A stretch of 64,000 bases of DNA from Agrypnia vestita (Eukaryota; Arthropoda; Insecta; Trichoptera; Phryganeidae). The notes under the pieces were generated by a model that searched no databases, had not been told where the DNA came from, and saw nothing but the letters and a program-made list of their open reading frames with translations. The stretch covers positions 155,913 through 219,912 of the forward strand of contig JADDOH010000154.1 of NCBI GenBank assembly GCA_016648135.1, in the 5' to 3' direction. Of this stretch, positions 47,985-59,900 are shown piece after piece (position 1 is the stretch's first letter; each line of letters begins with the position of its first letter). The position numbers were made by a program, and so were the translations under genes.

Positions 47985-48100
47985 TCACAAACTCTCTTAG
48001 TTTTTTCTTAAAAATTTTCATATTTTTTTCATCTCTAATATCCTCTGGCAGACTCACTTACAACTTCCATCCCACTGTACATCGCAGTGTTTGTGTGAAA
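47985..48100 (-). pseudogene. LINE fragment, RT C-terminal tip
   Basis: - strand SLPEDIRDEKNMKIFKKKLR, then EFVIRTF: the 'LP-xI....F.KKL...' end of a CR1/jockey RT. Confidence 0.65.
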
Positions 48101-48814
48101 TCTTTTTTCTTGTACAATGGTCATGTTCATGTTGATTTTCTCTTATTTTTCTTACAAATTCTTACAATTCATTACAAAATTTAAAGTTTTTTTTTTATTA
48201 AAACAATAATGCTAGAAACAAAATCGTTTTATATTCGCATACACGTATAATGAATGCTTCCAATACTCAAAAATTAACTTCAATAATAACCAACAATGGC
48301 ACCAAAAATAAATTGAGTTGTTTTTATACGTTATTTTTTTTTTTACTTTACATTCTCAAACAAACAAAGCATAGGGTTTTAATAACACAATTTCAAAGAC
48401 CTTTTCGAAGGTTCGCTGAAAGTACATAACTCGTATTCGCTGATATTTTTTGCGAACCTTTATGGAATAGGGTTTCAAGATTTTGTTCGAGATTCAAATG
48501 TGCGATATTATGTGAGATTTAATATTCATTTATTCATGTTGGGTTTAACCTTTACCTTAACGCGCCGTATTTTTTCAGGAAAGTGGCTTTTGATCCTATT
48601 ACGAATTTAAATATATGATGACCAGTGTCAGATGTTCAATGTTGAAATGATGATATCGTGTATGCAGGAATAAAAAATATCTTCAATGCTAGCCGTATAC
48701 CCATGCAAAATCACGGGACATAATAATTGAACGATTTTGAAGTTGAAGGAAAAGAAACCCATTTATATTTTTAAATTGACTTTATTTGCTTTAACCTAAG
48801 ACTAAATATAATAA

Positions 48815-49130
48815 TGGCCGTATTCTGAAATAAGCAATATTGCTCTCTCTGTTTCTTGACAGTTATTGTATAACATTGTAATGCCGTCGATTTTGTCGTT
48901 TTAAGTTTGACAGGTAAGAAATTAATGAATTCAATCAAATTCAATCAAATTACTCACAAATTGTGAATAACTTAACGTTTATTTACGCTTTAGGGCTTCA
49001 TGATTGATTGAAATCATAATTCCAAACCTGTCAAACTTTAAAAGACAAAATTGACGGCATTACAATGTTATAAAATAACTGTCAAGATACCTAAATAGCA
49101 ATATTGCTTATTTTAGAATAAGGCCGATTA
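48815..49130. mobile_element. Palindromic MITE with ~95-bp arms
   Basis: Ends GGCCGTATTCTGAAATAAGC and GCTTATTTTAGAATAAGGCC; inner arms TTACAATGTTATA / TATAACATTGTAA and AGTTTGACAGGT / ACCTGTCAAACT. 315 bp, non-coding. Confidence 0.82.
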
Positions 49131-49149
49131 TAAAAATGTCAAGACCGTG

Positions 49150-49290
49150 TTATTTTATGGGGTGACCCTTGCATGTAATATGAGCCGTTGCGTGTTGTCA
49201 AACTCTAATTATCTAAATTTTTAAATCCAGCAAGTTACGGACGTTACATACAGACGAAGAAATTATTATATTGAGATGATACGCATTTAA
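49150..49290 (+). repeat. Dispersed repeat shared with 8915-9080
   Basis: GACCCTTGCATGTAA, CCAGCAAGTTACGGACG and AAATTATTATATTG in the same order as at 8930-9080. Confidence 0.5.
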
Positions 49291-49569
49291 TTAATGGTCA
49301 CCCAACTGCTTAATCTTTAATAAAAACTTTTGACGATCATGGACTCAGGCCGGCATCAGGAAAAAAATAATAGAGGCGCGTACCGAAAACATGCTGTGAG
49401 ACACTCTTATCATTCTCGCTAGGGTCCAGAAAAGTATCCAGGGCGACCTTCTGGACCCTGCCTGTTGCCTCACTTGTTCCTATTAACTTACTTAACATTA
49501 TTGTCATGAATATACATGACGTGCTGAACGCATGGCTAAACTAGACTCAGTGCAAAGGGGAACCGAAGA

Positions 49570-49925
49570 AGAAGAAACCGAGAAAAGAACGAAAAAAATT
49601 AATACCGATGGAAATAGTGACTTGCTACTTCGGGCAAAAGTCAAGTAAAGAAACTAGCTGAGATGGTGGAACAGTTGAGCAAGGAAAAGACGGAAAAGAA
49701 AATATATGAGGCGAGAGTTGAAGGCAGCAAGAACAGAGAGCATTCGTGAAAGAGCGGTTATGATCAAATAAACCAAATATTACAGAACAGCGTGCATGAG
49801 AAGTTAAAAAGTGTATAAGGCAAAAAATCAGAACAGAAGAGAGTGGCGCTCTATCGTATCTGCCTAACCGTACGGGGTAACGGGGTACGGTGTTTGGTAG
49901 TTAGTTAGTTAGCAAAAGGGAGCAG
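49570..49925 (+). pseudogene. LINE fragment, strongly decayed
   Basis: RKRRKRKYMRRELKAARTES (near 49690-49740) and a 3' segment with GTGGCGCTCTATCGTATCTG followed by GTTAGTTAGTTAG, comparable to the 28310 tail. Many stops. Confidence 0.45.
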
Positions 49926-50319
49926 TTTATCACTAGTATGTTCTTAAATCAGAGTATTTACAATCTACAAGGTATAAATTGGATGTAGGTATGTTTCGCA
50001 TTACCTTATCTAATCTAACCTAATCCAAACATGGGTGATTTTGAAACCAACTTCTGTAGTGTAGTTACGTATCTACCAATTATATTATTATACTCAAGCT
50101 AGACATAGCATTGTCTACGTTTCTCGATTCCTTATTAGCTGGTCACAATTTTAATTTTAGAGAAGTTCATTCTGAATGACAATGTTATAATTACTATTTT
50201 AACTATGTTTTCAGTCGATCAACTGTGTCCACCATTCCATCTATTCAAAAGAAAAATAATACACCTTCTCAAGGGTTAGTAAATTTCTACAGCACAATAT
50301 ATTGTGACCTCATGTACCC

Positions 50320-50640
50320 CGAATCCTTGATATTTCGAGAATTCTATTTCGGCAGAATGAAAGGCATCGATATAAGAGCACCCACATTCTCAAAAAAGAG
50401 TTTTTTTTTAAATGGCGGCCACGAAAAGTGGCGGCAAAACGACAAAGAGGGAAATGGGGCATAACGACAGATAAAGTGTTGTGAAGGAAACCACCCTTTG
50501 GAAAAGGGAATATCAAAGACCGCCGACCCTATTTTGTATAAAACATGTGTATGTTTATTCTTCCCACTGTTGCTTCGAGTGGAGACATTTCTACATTTCA
50601 AGGGTGGGACATCCAAACTCTTACAGCGGTTTATTTGTCA
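50320..50640. promoter_or_regulatory. Mixed-composition island with a YY1/Pho-type site
   Basis: AAATGGCGGCC (from 50408) is the consensus for YY1/Pleiohomeotic. Five overlapping 60-90 aa frames reflect few stop codons, with no domain. Non-repetitive. Confidence 0.3.
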
Positions 50641-50689
50641 AGGAAGTCATTCAAGAGTTTTCAAAGAGTTTAAGGCTTAATCAGAATTT

Positions 50690-51240
50690 TTGAGCATGCT
50701 CAAAATTTTCAAGGACACAATACTGGATTTTATTCCCAGAGGGACATCATTAATCAAGATATTATATCATAGATGAAGCTATTCAAATCAAATTCAAATA
50801 TTTATAGGACTTGCGACCTATCGTACGGCTGACTTGAGTGAACACTTTACACAATGCAACGTTCACCTATTCGACCATGATTGACTGTCACATGTTATGC
50901 CACTGTTACTTTTAAATAACTCGTTTCAAATGTGACTTGTACTTGACTTGTGACTCGTATATACCACCGATATCTGTGTTTGAAATTTGTAATCATTATG
51001 AACGAAAATAGATGTTGCCGTTGGTAATAACATATATTTTTGTTTTACTAGAGTTTTTGAAGCAATGTTTTTTTATACGTATATGACATGCATCCGATTT
51101 ATTAACATGTGCACTAGAATACGCCTGAAGATTATTTCAATTTTTATCTCCTTTTTGAACCAGCTTTATATCTTCAGATTATTTTGAGTATGTTCAAATT
51201 TTTCAAGAATACTGGATTTATAACCCAGTATAATTTTTAC
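50690..51240. repeat. Dispersed repeat segments
   Basis: TGAGCATGCTCAAAATTTTCAA (50692) and TGAGTATGTTCAAATTTTTCAA (51186) with ACTGGATTTAT after each; CTAGAATACGCCTGAA (51113) matches 28996. Diverged copies of one family. Confidence 0.4.
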
Positions 51241-51714
51241 TACGACTATATTTTGGTATTAATTTTATTGCACCACTCAAAAATATAGTCCTGTTAAAAA
51301 TAATACCCAGTAGTATAAGGTTTAGTGTAGGTACATATTTAAAAAATCAATATTCACCGCAAATAAACTGCAAATTAGGTTATTATTCCCGTAATAATTA
51401 TTACGGGTTTTATATATATCATATAAATATAAAACATATAAAAGTGTATTTTTCTTTAATGTCACATTCAGTTTCATTTAGGTACGTTTTGATAAACTAT
51501 ATATTACAAAAAAAGTAAAATAAAATAATAAAAATGCTATATTTACAATAATCTTACCCTAATAAATCTAAGATCCAAAAAATAACCAACTCTCAACGCA
51601 TAGCTACTACTCAGATTTTACAGCCTTACACATCTCCACCAATCTACTACCCTATTTTATTTATAATATAAATTACTAATTATCAGTGCCTCATTAGTAA
51701 TACTGGGGTTAAAT

Positions 51715-51925
51715 AGTCAGGTTTCAGGTGAAGGGTTAAACAGGTCAACTCGGCTCTGAATAGCCCAAGCGGTTTCCTTATCTAACCCGGATTAACTCTA
51801 ACCACCCTGTTGTCTTTGCTTAGGTAAATGAGGGATCGGTGTATAAATTAATATAAATCACACAATTTCCGAGAGTCCCAAGGTCAGCCGCTGACCACGT
51901 GATTCAGGTAAGCGGAGGGATGATT
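51715..51925. promoter_or_regulatory. Island with palindrome and E-box
   Basis: GGTCAGC-C-GCTGACC (51883-51897) followed at once by CACGTG (51896-51901). Several AACCC/GGGTTA repeats. No ORF. Confidence 0.3.
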
Positions 51926-51944
51926 TTATACTCAGTATTAAAAT

Positions 51945-52230
51945 ATAGGGTGTTTTGGTTTGATTTTCTAATTGACAACACCTTTTCCAGCAACAGTAAA
52001 TTTGACAGCTAACAGTGCTAAGTTTGGTTTGCCATTTGCCATGAATAAACTAACGCCAGAACAACGCTTGCAAATTTTGGAAAATTATTTCAAAAATCGT
52101 ATTCATATTTAAACACTAATGGTATAAAATTTAAAATTATCTTTCCAATAAAGTCAATTCTGAAGCGAGTACAACGATTTTTATGTTTCTTATTGCATTT
52201 TAATATTCTGTACCTCTATAAGAATACCCC
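51945..52230 (+). mobile_element. Mariner-type transposon remnant with truncated HTH start
   Basis: Ends GGGTGTTTTGG and AAGAATACCCC. At 52041 an ATG opens MNKLTPEQRLQILENYFKNR, the start of an insect mariner-like helix-turn-helix protein, cut after 23 codons, with the 3' end following. Internal-deletion derivative; sister copy at 45470-45975. Confidence 0.65.
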
Positions 52231-52539
52231 ATGCAAAGAAAAAAATCATGACATCCACCAGCAATAAAAACAATTTCGTAAAAAAATAAGAATTTGCTTG
52301 TTTAACAGCAAATACAGAATCAAATTTAGCCGTATTCAAGTATAACAAAATACCATGAAAAAAATTATTTTTTTTGTAATATTAATATTAAAACAAAAAA
52401 GTTACAAATTAATGTTGTATTTAATTTATGAAGCAATCCGGTTTCGGAAAAAAATATTTTCAATATTTTTTATGCTTACGGTGTGGTTGGACATATTATT
52501 AATTTAATTAACTAAAAATTTGTATGAACATAAGCCACT

Positions 52540-52670
52540 TGGAGTCACTTTACGTCTAGCGATTTCGATACCACTGTATTTTAGTCAGGATGGACTCATG
52601 CGTCCGCAACGAAAATACTGTGGTATTGAAACCGGTATACCGGTTACAAAGTTTATACAGATAACGGGAT
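52540..52670. mobile_element. Decayed head-to-head PLE ends
   Basis: A - strand motif (plus-strand GATTTC at 52561-52566 and TAGTCAG at 52582-52588; core CUGACUA) and a + strand motif (GCAACGA... GAAACCGGTA with GAAAC at 52628-52632) lie back to back. Stem II sequence AATAC-GTGGTAT is shared with 7088-7130. Neither core is intact. Confidence 0.55.
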
Positions 52671-52844
52671 AAAATTTAGCCAGTTAAAAAAAACTAAACC
52701 CAAACGTAAAATTATTTATGTTTGTTTATTTATTATTTCGGTAGGTTTAATGTTTAACTCATGTGTATATATACAAAAGAATTGAATATTTTTTTAAATG
52801 TTTAACCAGAATGTCTACATTCATTATTTAAGTAGCTTTTGAGT

Positions 52845-53015
52845 AGATTGTTGGTCTTGTGGTTTAGACTCTCGCCTCGTGATCCAAAGGTTGCGGGTTC
52901 GAATATCACCCCAGACCAGCAAGTTAGTCCTATTTTCATAGCACAAGCGTTTAGCTTAGTTTGAAAATAGTAATAATATTGATGTGCCACGTATTCCGTG
53001 TTCACACCTCTATTT
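52845..53015 (+). mobile_element. tRNA-derived SINE
   Basis: A-box-like TGGTTTAGACT (52860) and B-box GGGTTCGAATATC (52909), then the family body (TTTGAAAATAGTAATAATAT). A poly-A/AAT tail follows near 53017-53038. The best copy of the family. Confidence 0.75.
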
Positions 53016-53389
53016 AAAAAAAATAATAAAAAATAATATTTGTGTATAATTTTATTTTTATAATTAAAATCGTTTTTGATCATCATGAACTGAATAAACA
53101 GATAAATATAAAACTTAACAATTTATTTTTTATAATTAATAATTAAACAGTTTTTATAAATTCCGAATGAACATAACCTAGTAATTAAAATGGTGAATAA
53201 ATGTACTAACTACTAAGCAAATAAGAATGCTACTAAGTAAATAAAATTAAACATATGTAGGCAAAAACATTTATCAAAATTAAAGTAATTAAAAAAACTC
53301 ACGAAATAACTAACCATAACGCCAGTTCTTTGCAGGGCTAGGCAAGGAGAATAGAACGCCATATTTTTCTTTCCTGGCGTATGACTCAT

Positions 53390-53625
53390 ATTTTGATACA
53401 TGCTCGTCGATTATTGAAACTTCTTACGGGGCCGTCCTACAATAACTGATTTATCTGAAAAAAACTCTCGCGAACACCTGCTGTTCCTTTTGCTTTCTCA
53501 CACTTTCTTCATATATTTCTTTAACATACTCTCATTAATCGTAATGCTATATACCCAAACCATCTCAGTCTATTTTCATTTTATTTTTCCAATTTCATAT
53601 TTCACTTCATTGCATTGGTGTAAGT
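53390..53625 (-). pseudogene. LINE 3' fragment (same family as 28230)
   Basis: + strand text TGCTCGTCGATTATTGAAAC...TTCTTCATATATTTC parallels 28425-28540, so the LINE reads on the - strand. No intact frame. Confidence 0.55.
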
Positions 53626-53809
53626 GTGAAGAAGAAATACTATTTACATTAATAGTATTTTCAATATCAATAGCTTTTATATTGTTTAAAAAAAACAGCA
53701 CACATTTGATATTTTTGGACCTAAATAAACACACAAATAATTAATATATTCGAGTAACAATAGAAATTATTTGATTTCAATAAATATATTATATTTATGT
53801 CACTTATTA

Positions 53810-54257
53810 TTATTTACTAGTTGTTAATGTAAAATTACGGAAGTTACACGACAGACGGACGGACAGACAGACGGACAGACAACGAAATTATTATATTTAG
53901 ATTCGTCACTTATAATTAAATACAATTTTTTAAATCCTAAAAAAAATATCAAAATTAAAATAATTTCGTTGTCTGTCCGTCCGTCCGTCCGTCAGTCTGT
54001 ATGTCTGTCTATCTGTCTGTCTGTCTGTTTATCTGTCTGTCTGGCTGTACCGTAAGAAGTTACAAAAGTTGAAAAAAAAAACGATTTTTTTAAAAAATTT
54101 TTTAGAATTTGTTTTTCAATTTTTTTTTACAAATTTTTTTCTGAATTTTTTTTTTCGAATTTTAATTTTTTTTTTACGAAATTATAAAAAATTAATAAAT
54201 ACTTATACCATAGGAACCGTAAAAGTACTGTCATTTTTGACGGGTTACAGCTAGTTA
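53810..54257 (+). mobile_element. Helitron-like element, near full length
   Basis: It starts ACTAGTTGTTAATG and ends with hairpin CTGTCA-TTTT-TGACGG then CTAG (54251-54254). Inside, a (CAGACGGA)n-type run (53853-53880) and a (GTCTGTCC)n run (53969-54045) are inverted to each other. Same 3' end as 626-950. Confidence 0.6.
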
Positions 54258-54259
54258 AA

Positions 54260-55200
54260 TAATAACGACTAAAATAAAATACATTCCTGAGTACCTACTA
54301 AGAATGATGTTCATACTTGGAGGGTACACGTTACAGGTTGTAAAATAATAAAAATAAGTTTAAAGATGTTTGGATCGGGTGGATAGTGCGAGTGCTATTT
54401 TCGCGTCACCTATACAAAACCTATTTAGTTTACAAAACACATTTCAACCGCTGACGTCACGCTTCATAAGTTTATCTTATTAAATGCTTTCAGCATCGGC
54501 CCTAATGTCCCTTCATTGTCTATAAAACTGCTTCTAATGTAACGGAACCACTCACCTGCTCGGATCGAACCCTCTACCATTACAAACCCTAATGTATTTT
54601 CGTTACCGAGGTACGCAGAGAATACAGTATTGTTACTTTCCTAATTGGTATACTGCTCAGCGGAGAAAAATATTTCGAACAATTTAATTAATCTTATTGT
54701 TTGATGTTGACGTATTTTTAATCTATTTGTTTTTATTTTAAATCTTACGTGAGTTACGTCGTCTAGTTATTGAAATTTTGCAATGAAGATTCGCGAAATG
54801 GAAACTGCAACAAATATACAAACTTAGAAAAATAAGGTAATAAAATTGTATATTTTGATTCAAGTATTTTTTACTGTTTATGTACGTTTAATGTGATTCG
54901 AATGTTTACTATTTACATACATTACAGAGAGAAAATGGTGAAATCATTTTCAGCGTCAAAAAGAGTATCGAAAGAGAAAAGAAAAATGAAAAAGAACTTC
55001 AACGTAACGTTTCCTTACGTAACGAAAATATACAAATATAACAATCTAAATCTGTTTATCGAATTTCATTCAAATTGATGTAAAGGCGTAAGGATCTTCG
55101 TTCCTGATGGTGATTTTCTACAACTACATTATTCAGACCTAAATAAAATATTAATTAAATATTAAATAAATGTATTATTTTCATTTTCAATATTTCATAT
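54260..55200. other. No gene recognised
   Basis: Holds one CRE octamer TGACGTCA (54452-54459) and a - strand B-box-like GGGTTCGATCC (near 54572). Otherwise AT-rich. Confidence 0.4.
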
Positions 55201-55387
55201 AAGTTAATGTAGTTAGAGTCCACGTTTTACAGAAAATAAGTTATAAATATTGAAAACAAATCCAAACTTTGATGTTGCTTATATATGTAATTGTTGACAT
55301 TTCGCCAAAAAGGAAAAAAACATTTTCTATTCAAAACTCAATTAGAAAAACTTTCCTGAAGTGTTTTTGCTACTAGCTACGAGATAC

Positions 55388-55862
55388 TTTATACAGAGTA
55401 TCTCATATCTATTAGCAACAAAGCTACAAGCAACCATGTCCTAATATGAATATTTATGGAGATATGCAGTATCAACATTTGAATTTTTTTTTCAATATTT
55501 CTGACGTAGATATTTTTTGTAAAAAGTTGAAATATCATTACAGTAACTAATATCGATTACGAAAAATTCATTCACTTCAATACAACTAAAATAAGATAAC
55601 AAAAACCTTGTAAAAAAATTGTATTTTAAAATTTTTTGAGGTTTTTATCATTTTATTCAACTTCGATATAAGTTACTGTAATGAGAGTTCAACTTTTTTC
55701 AATAAATAAGTCAGAAATATTTTTTAAAAAAAGGGAAACTTTGATAAAGCATAATATCTCCATAACTACTGATCATGGTTGCTTGAATATATTCGACTCA
55801 ATAACAAGCCAAGAATCCACCTGTAAAATTTTAGCCACTATCTATGAGACACTCTGTATATG
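55388..55862. mobile_element. Palindromic MITE (TATACAGAGT family)
   Basis: Ends TATACAGAGTATCTCATA and TATGAGACACTCTGTATA. Arms share ATGGAGATATGCAGTATCAA and the TTACAGTAACT...ATCGAT motif with 1551 and 38510. A further partial copy lies at 55210-55300. Confidence 0.78.
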
Positions 55863-55989
55863 TATTGTATCAGAGTACACTTTAAACGTAGCCCAGACTC
55901 GAGTTTCAAAATCTAACCGCCATTTGACAACTTTTATTTCAATATAAGGACAGCCTTTTCAGCTGAAGACGTTGACGAAGATGAATGAA

Positions 55990-56235
55990 TCACTCGGCGA
56001 TTATTTTGAGTAATGATCTTGTTAAATTCCCGCGGGTACATTACAAAAAACGACCGCACATATACAGAGCTACTGGAGTATTAGCTACTTGTCTTGTGTC
56101 TGAGGAGGTGGAGCGCCCGTGCTAGTACACCCCCGTTGCGGTTCGCGGTTGAGTGGTCCCAATTACATCGCAATTGGCCACGGGGTTGCCACTTCATTAA
56201 AACTTCCGCGACCGGCTGCCAGCGAGGGGGGAAGT
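55990..56235. promoter_or_regulatory. GC-rich island with inverted CCAAT motifs
   Basis: GTGGTCCCAATT and AATTGGCCAC face each other across a short centre (56152-56181), within sequence rich in CGCGG and CCCCC. No ORF. Confidence 0.35.
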
Positions 56236-56644
56236 CAAGTATGAAATGAAAATATATTACGCCGGTATTGACCTTTTAAATTTAATTTCAAAAAGATATG
56301 TTAATCGTAATATATTTTTTTAATAGATTCTCAATTGGCTTTTTAAAATTTAGTCAAATAGGTTTTTTTAACTACATGATATATACTTATACGCGTATAA
56401 TAAAGTTATGATTAAAATGTGAAGTACAGAAATGAGTAATTAAGGGATTTTTATATTTTCATCCAAAAAAAATCCCAAGCAAATATATTAAATGAGATTT
56501 TATAATTTGAAATATGGACGGAAGGATCAACGTCTTAGTACAAAAATATAATTGGAATTTAAATTTATCAGATATACATATAATTATATCTTTAACTAAA
56601 ATTAATATATTTCATTAATTCAAAATGGTTTAATGCAAAGGAAC

Positions 56645-56700
56645 CCAATGGTGTGAGAATCCAGTGTTATACCCACTGCGCTACTTGGGCCGCACTTACA
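56645..56700 (-). repeat. tRNA-like SINE head, truncated
   Basis: - strand CCCAAGTAGCGCAGTGGGTA resembles a tRNA D-arm/A box; only a partial T-arm (GGGTTCC) follows. Not a complete tRNA. Confidence 0.4.
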
Positions 56701-57419
56701 TTCACACTAGAACTACTACCTGATAACGTGTTAAAAAATGATCAAGAAAATGTTTTAAAAAATGATGACATGCTACAGGATGAACAAGAACTTGATGCCG
56801 TATTAAAAAAGAAATATATTTTTCTTTATTTGCGTTTTTTTTTCACACCGCTCTGCTGCATTTCTTACATTAATTTTTTACATTGTTATCATTGTTTACT
56901 TTTTTAAATTACTGAATTTTGTATTATTTTATTGATTTGTTTATTTCTACAACTTTTATTTTATTTGTTACGACCATATTTCTACATAAACTCCTCCCTA
57001 TACACGATTCCTAGACCTGTATATAGGAGAAGCAAACGTATATATCAATTTACTTAATTTAAACACTTTTATATTATGTTACTATAAATAAATAACAATA
57101 ATTTAAAAAATCTATAACATTTTTTTCTCAAAATACATATTTTCTTAAAATTAATTAAATTCAATTAAAATTCTAACTATCCCCTATATATTATTACCTA
57201 AATAACTTATTTTAAAAACCATAGTTTACATATTATTCCTTACTTAACATAAAACTTGCTTAGAACTAATTTTTAACATTTAATTTCTAAACAGAGATTT
57301 CTTCTCTTCGACACAGGCATGATACAATAAGAAGTAGTATTTGTAAAAAAATAATGGCTATAAAATAATAATATTCTTTTAACAATACTTTTATACATTG
57401 TATGTTCGGAGAACACAAT

Positions 57420-57605
57420 TATTGGAATTGGTCCACAAAGGGATAATTATTAATTAAAGAAGTCTCACAGAGACGAAGATAGTTATAAAGAAAACGTGTA
57501 TGGAAGTCTTCCTTGGGTAAAATAGGGCTTATGAATTGTGTGGAATTTGTGGACGTTACCTCGTGTTAAGTGATACTTAAGCCAGTTTATACAAGTCATA
57601 AGCCA
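57420..57605 (+). repeat. Dispersed repeat shared with 28795-29285
   Basis: AGAAGTCTCACAG, AAACGTGTATGGAAGTCTT and ACTTAAGCCAGTTTATACAA in the same order as upstream of ind. Confidence 0.55.
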
Positions 57606-57609
57606 TCAA

Positions 57610-58245
57610 TATTTATAATTTATTTTAAATAACCTATTTACTCTTAAATAGAGAACACTGTTATATTCTATCCATTGTTTACTGCCCTTAAAATATACCA
57701 TAGCATCAATGTTGAAAATGAATTAAACCAATTAAAAATATGTATTTAATGGTTCTATAAAAAGTTAATAGTGTTTTTTGCCGTTAAAAATTAAATCATT
57801 TAAACAAACGCGTCTTTACATCTGCCTACCTTAACTTCAGAATTATTAATTTCGTTACCCTTTAAAAATCAGCCACGGAAGTTGGTAATACCTTTACACC
57901 TTTTAACTAATGTTTTTTTAACGAAATGTTTTGTAACATTTTCAAGCTATTAAAAACAGTGCCGAATAAGTTTTAAAGGAGCGTCATGATAGACTCGGGG
58001 AAAGCTACTGCGATATATTTTTATAAAAAAAATTTAATCCTATACTGAAGAATAATATTAATTTTTTTGTTTGTTTTAAATAAATAATTATCGCATAATC
58101 TGAAATATCATAGCGAATTACATTTTTTAAAAGTATTTTTTTTATTGTGGAAACACAAAGAAAACGGTTAATAATTTTACATATCCTCAAATTTGAGTAT
58201 CGTATATGATTTCACAGCTTCACTAGATGCCTTCATATCTACAAG
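57610..58245. other. AT-rich, nothing recognised
   Basis: No supported feature. Confidence 0.45.
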
Positions 58246-58250
58246 CTACA

Positions 58251-58294
58251 CTTGTGTGTGTATGTGTGTGTGTGTGAGTGTGTGTGTGTGTGTG
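58251..58294 (+). repeat. (TG)n microsatellite
   Basis: About 20 TG units with a few interruptions. Confidence 0.95.
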
Positions 58295-58664
58295 GTTGTA
58301 CCTACAACGCTATGCTACGCAATCATCTACCTAATAGTAAACTTTGAACTTTGTAACCTTATGATACACGTAATAAATCAATTTTCATTCAAAATTCATA
58401 TTTAATCTTAAAATATATTAATATTTTTAAATGGAATGAATATTAAAATGATCTACCCTACAATTTTATTAATTTGATCGCGAATGAAAATTGTTTGTCA
58501 CAGGCCATATATCTGCCCCAAATCAAAATGGCTTATTCTCATTGCCGTACCAATTTTATTAAAAATAACCTTATATACCGTAGTACATATCTGTATACAA
58601 TTGTACTGTATAAAAGCCTTTAACAAAATTAATTAAATAAACCTCTTAGATATTTTAAAATACT

Positions 58665-58880
58665 CGATCCTTCAGCTCGTCATGAAGAGGAAGATTGAGG
58701 GTCGCAGAGGGGTCGGAAGGAGGCAGCATTCCTGGCTTCGAAACATCCGAGAGTGGACCGGGATAAGAAGCGTGGAAGAGCTGTTCCGCACTGCCCTGGA
58801 CAGGGAAACTTTCTCCCAGATGATCGCCGACATCGGGGGAATCTGAAAGGGCACATGAAGAAGAAGAAGAAGAATACTTT
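58665..58880 (+). pseudogene. LINE fragment, RT C-terminus with (GAA)n tail
   Basis: + strand KRKIEGRRGVGRRQHSWLRN, IREWTGIRSVEELFRTALDR, then ETFSQMIADIGGI and stop: the 'GK..GRRR.SWL.NIR.W' end of a non-LTR element. It closes with AAGAAGAAGAAGAAG, a usual LINE tail. Confidence 0.85.
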
Positions 58881-59439
58881 CATTATTTAAGTTGAAACAT
58901 ATCACTAAGTGACTAACTGCCTTTTCCATGTCCCAAAACCTCCGTCTTCAGCTTTCCACTTCTTCCCCCTTTTCTTTTCAAAATTTGATAATTAAATGTG
59001 TACTTTTCTTCTATTATATTTACTTTTGAGCTATAAGTATTTTTCAAACTTCTTGAAACTTAACTGATTATAACTAAAACTTCACTTTTTATATTATATA
59101 CATGTTATATTTTTATTTCAATGTATATAATAAATATAAAAATAATAATAAAGGTAACATAATATTATCTCCGTACACCACAGTAAAGAAATGGTTACGC
59201 GGTAAATAATCTAACACAATATATATGTTTTGTTATTGTTAATCGAATCGATTAATCGAATAAGAATAATAAGCAGGTAATATAGAATCACTTGACTAAC
59301 CTTGACTGCGGGTCTCTGGACTGGTTCTGGAATTCCAGAAGACTCAAGGATCGCAGTAAACCTAAACAAACTCGTAAACACAGCTAAAAAATCTTACAGA
59401 ATGTCCATTATTTTGTCTTCATTTTTATCACAACGGGCC

Positions 59440-59520
59440 ATGAAGCCTAATAACACCTAGGCTCGAACGCGGAACTCGCGGAATGATAGGTGAGTGCTAT
59501 ACCCACTAGACTAGGGACGC
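59440..59520 (-). repeat. tRNA-like SINE head
   Basis: - strand CTAGTCTAGTGGGTATAGCA (A-box region) and GCGTTCGAGCC (B-box-like). The acceptor ends do not pair, so it is not a functional tRNA. Confidence 0.45.
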
Positions 59521-59824
59521 CTCTTGCTACTTGACCAACAATCTCGCCAAACATATAAATATTACATCAACAAAATATACGTCTGTATACATAAAAACAA
59601 AGTTAGAAGGAAGAGTAACATATTATTTAATGATCATAAAAATCTTGCATATTTTGATCTAATTTTCATGTAGTATGTATAATTATAATAACAAAAGTTG
59701 CACAACTTGACGTCATTGTCTAAAATATATTTCATATATCAATTGTTTTGAAACATACGTGTATTTTATATCATTGCAGTCAATTATTAGGTTAGAAAAT
59801 CAATCAAAATTTTCAAAGATATTA

Positions 59825-59900
59825 TAAATGTATCGCGTCCTCGAAACCTCCGGAATTAGAAGTCAATGTCACTCCCCCTAGACTACGAGGGCCACCGTAA
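59825..59900 (-). repeat. tRNA-like SINE head
   Basis: - strand CTCGTAGTCTAGGGGGAGTG and GGAGGTTTCGAGGA; related to 59440-59520. No cloverleaf closes. Confidence 0.4.

Noticed and set aside
56653..56907. 84-aa plus-strand ORF
   Set aside because: Begins in a tRNA-like SINE head read backwards and continues in AT-rich sequence; no family resemblance.
59440..59900. Functional tRNA genes on the minus strand
   Set aside because: A- and B-box-like motifs are present but acceptor and T-arms do not close; they fit SINE heads.
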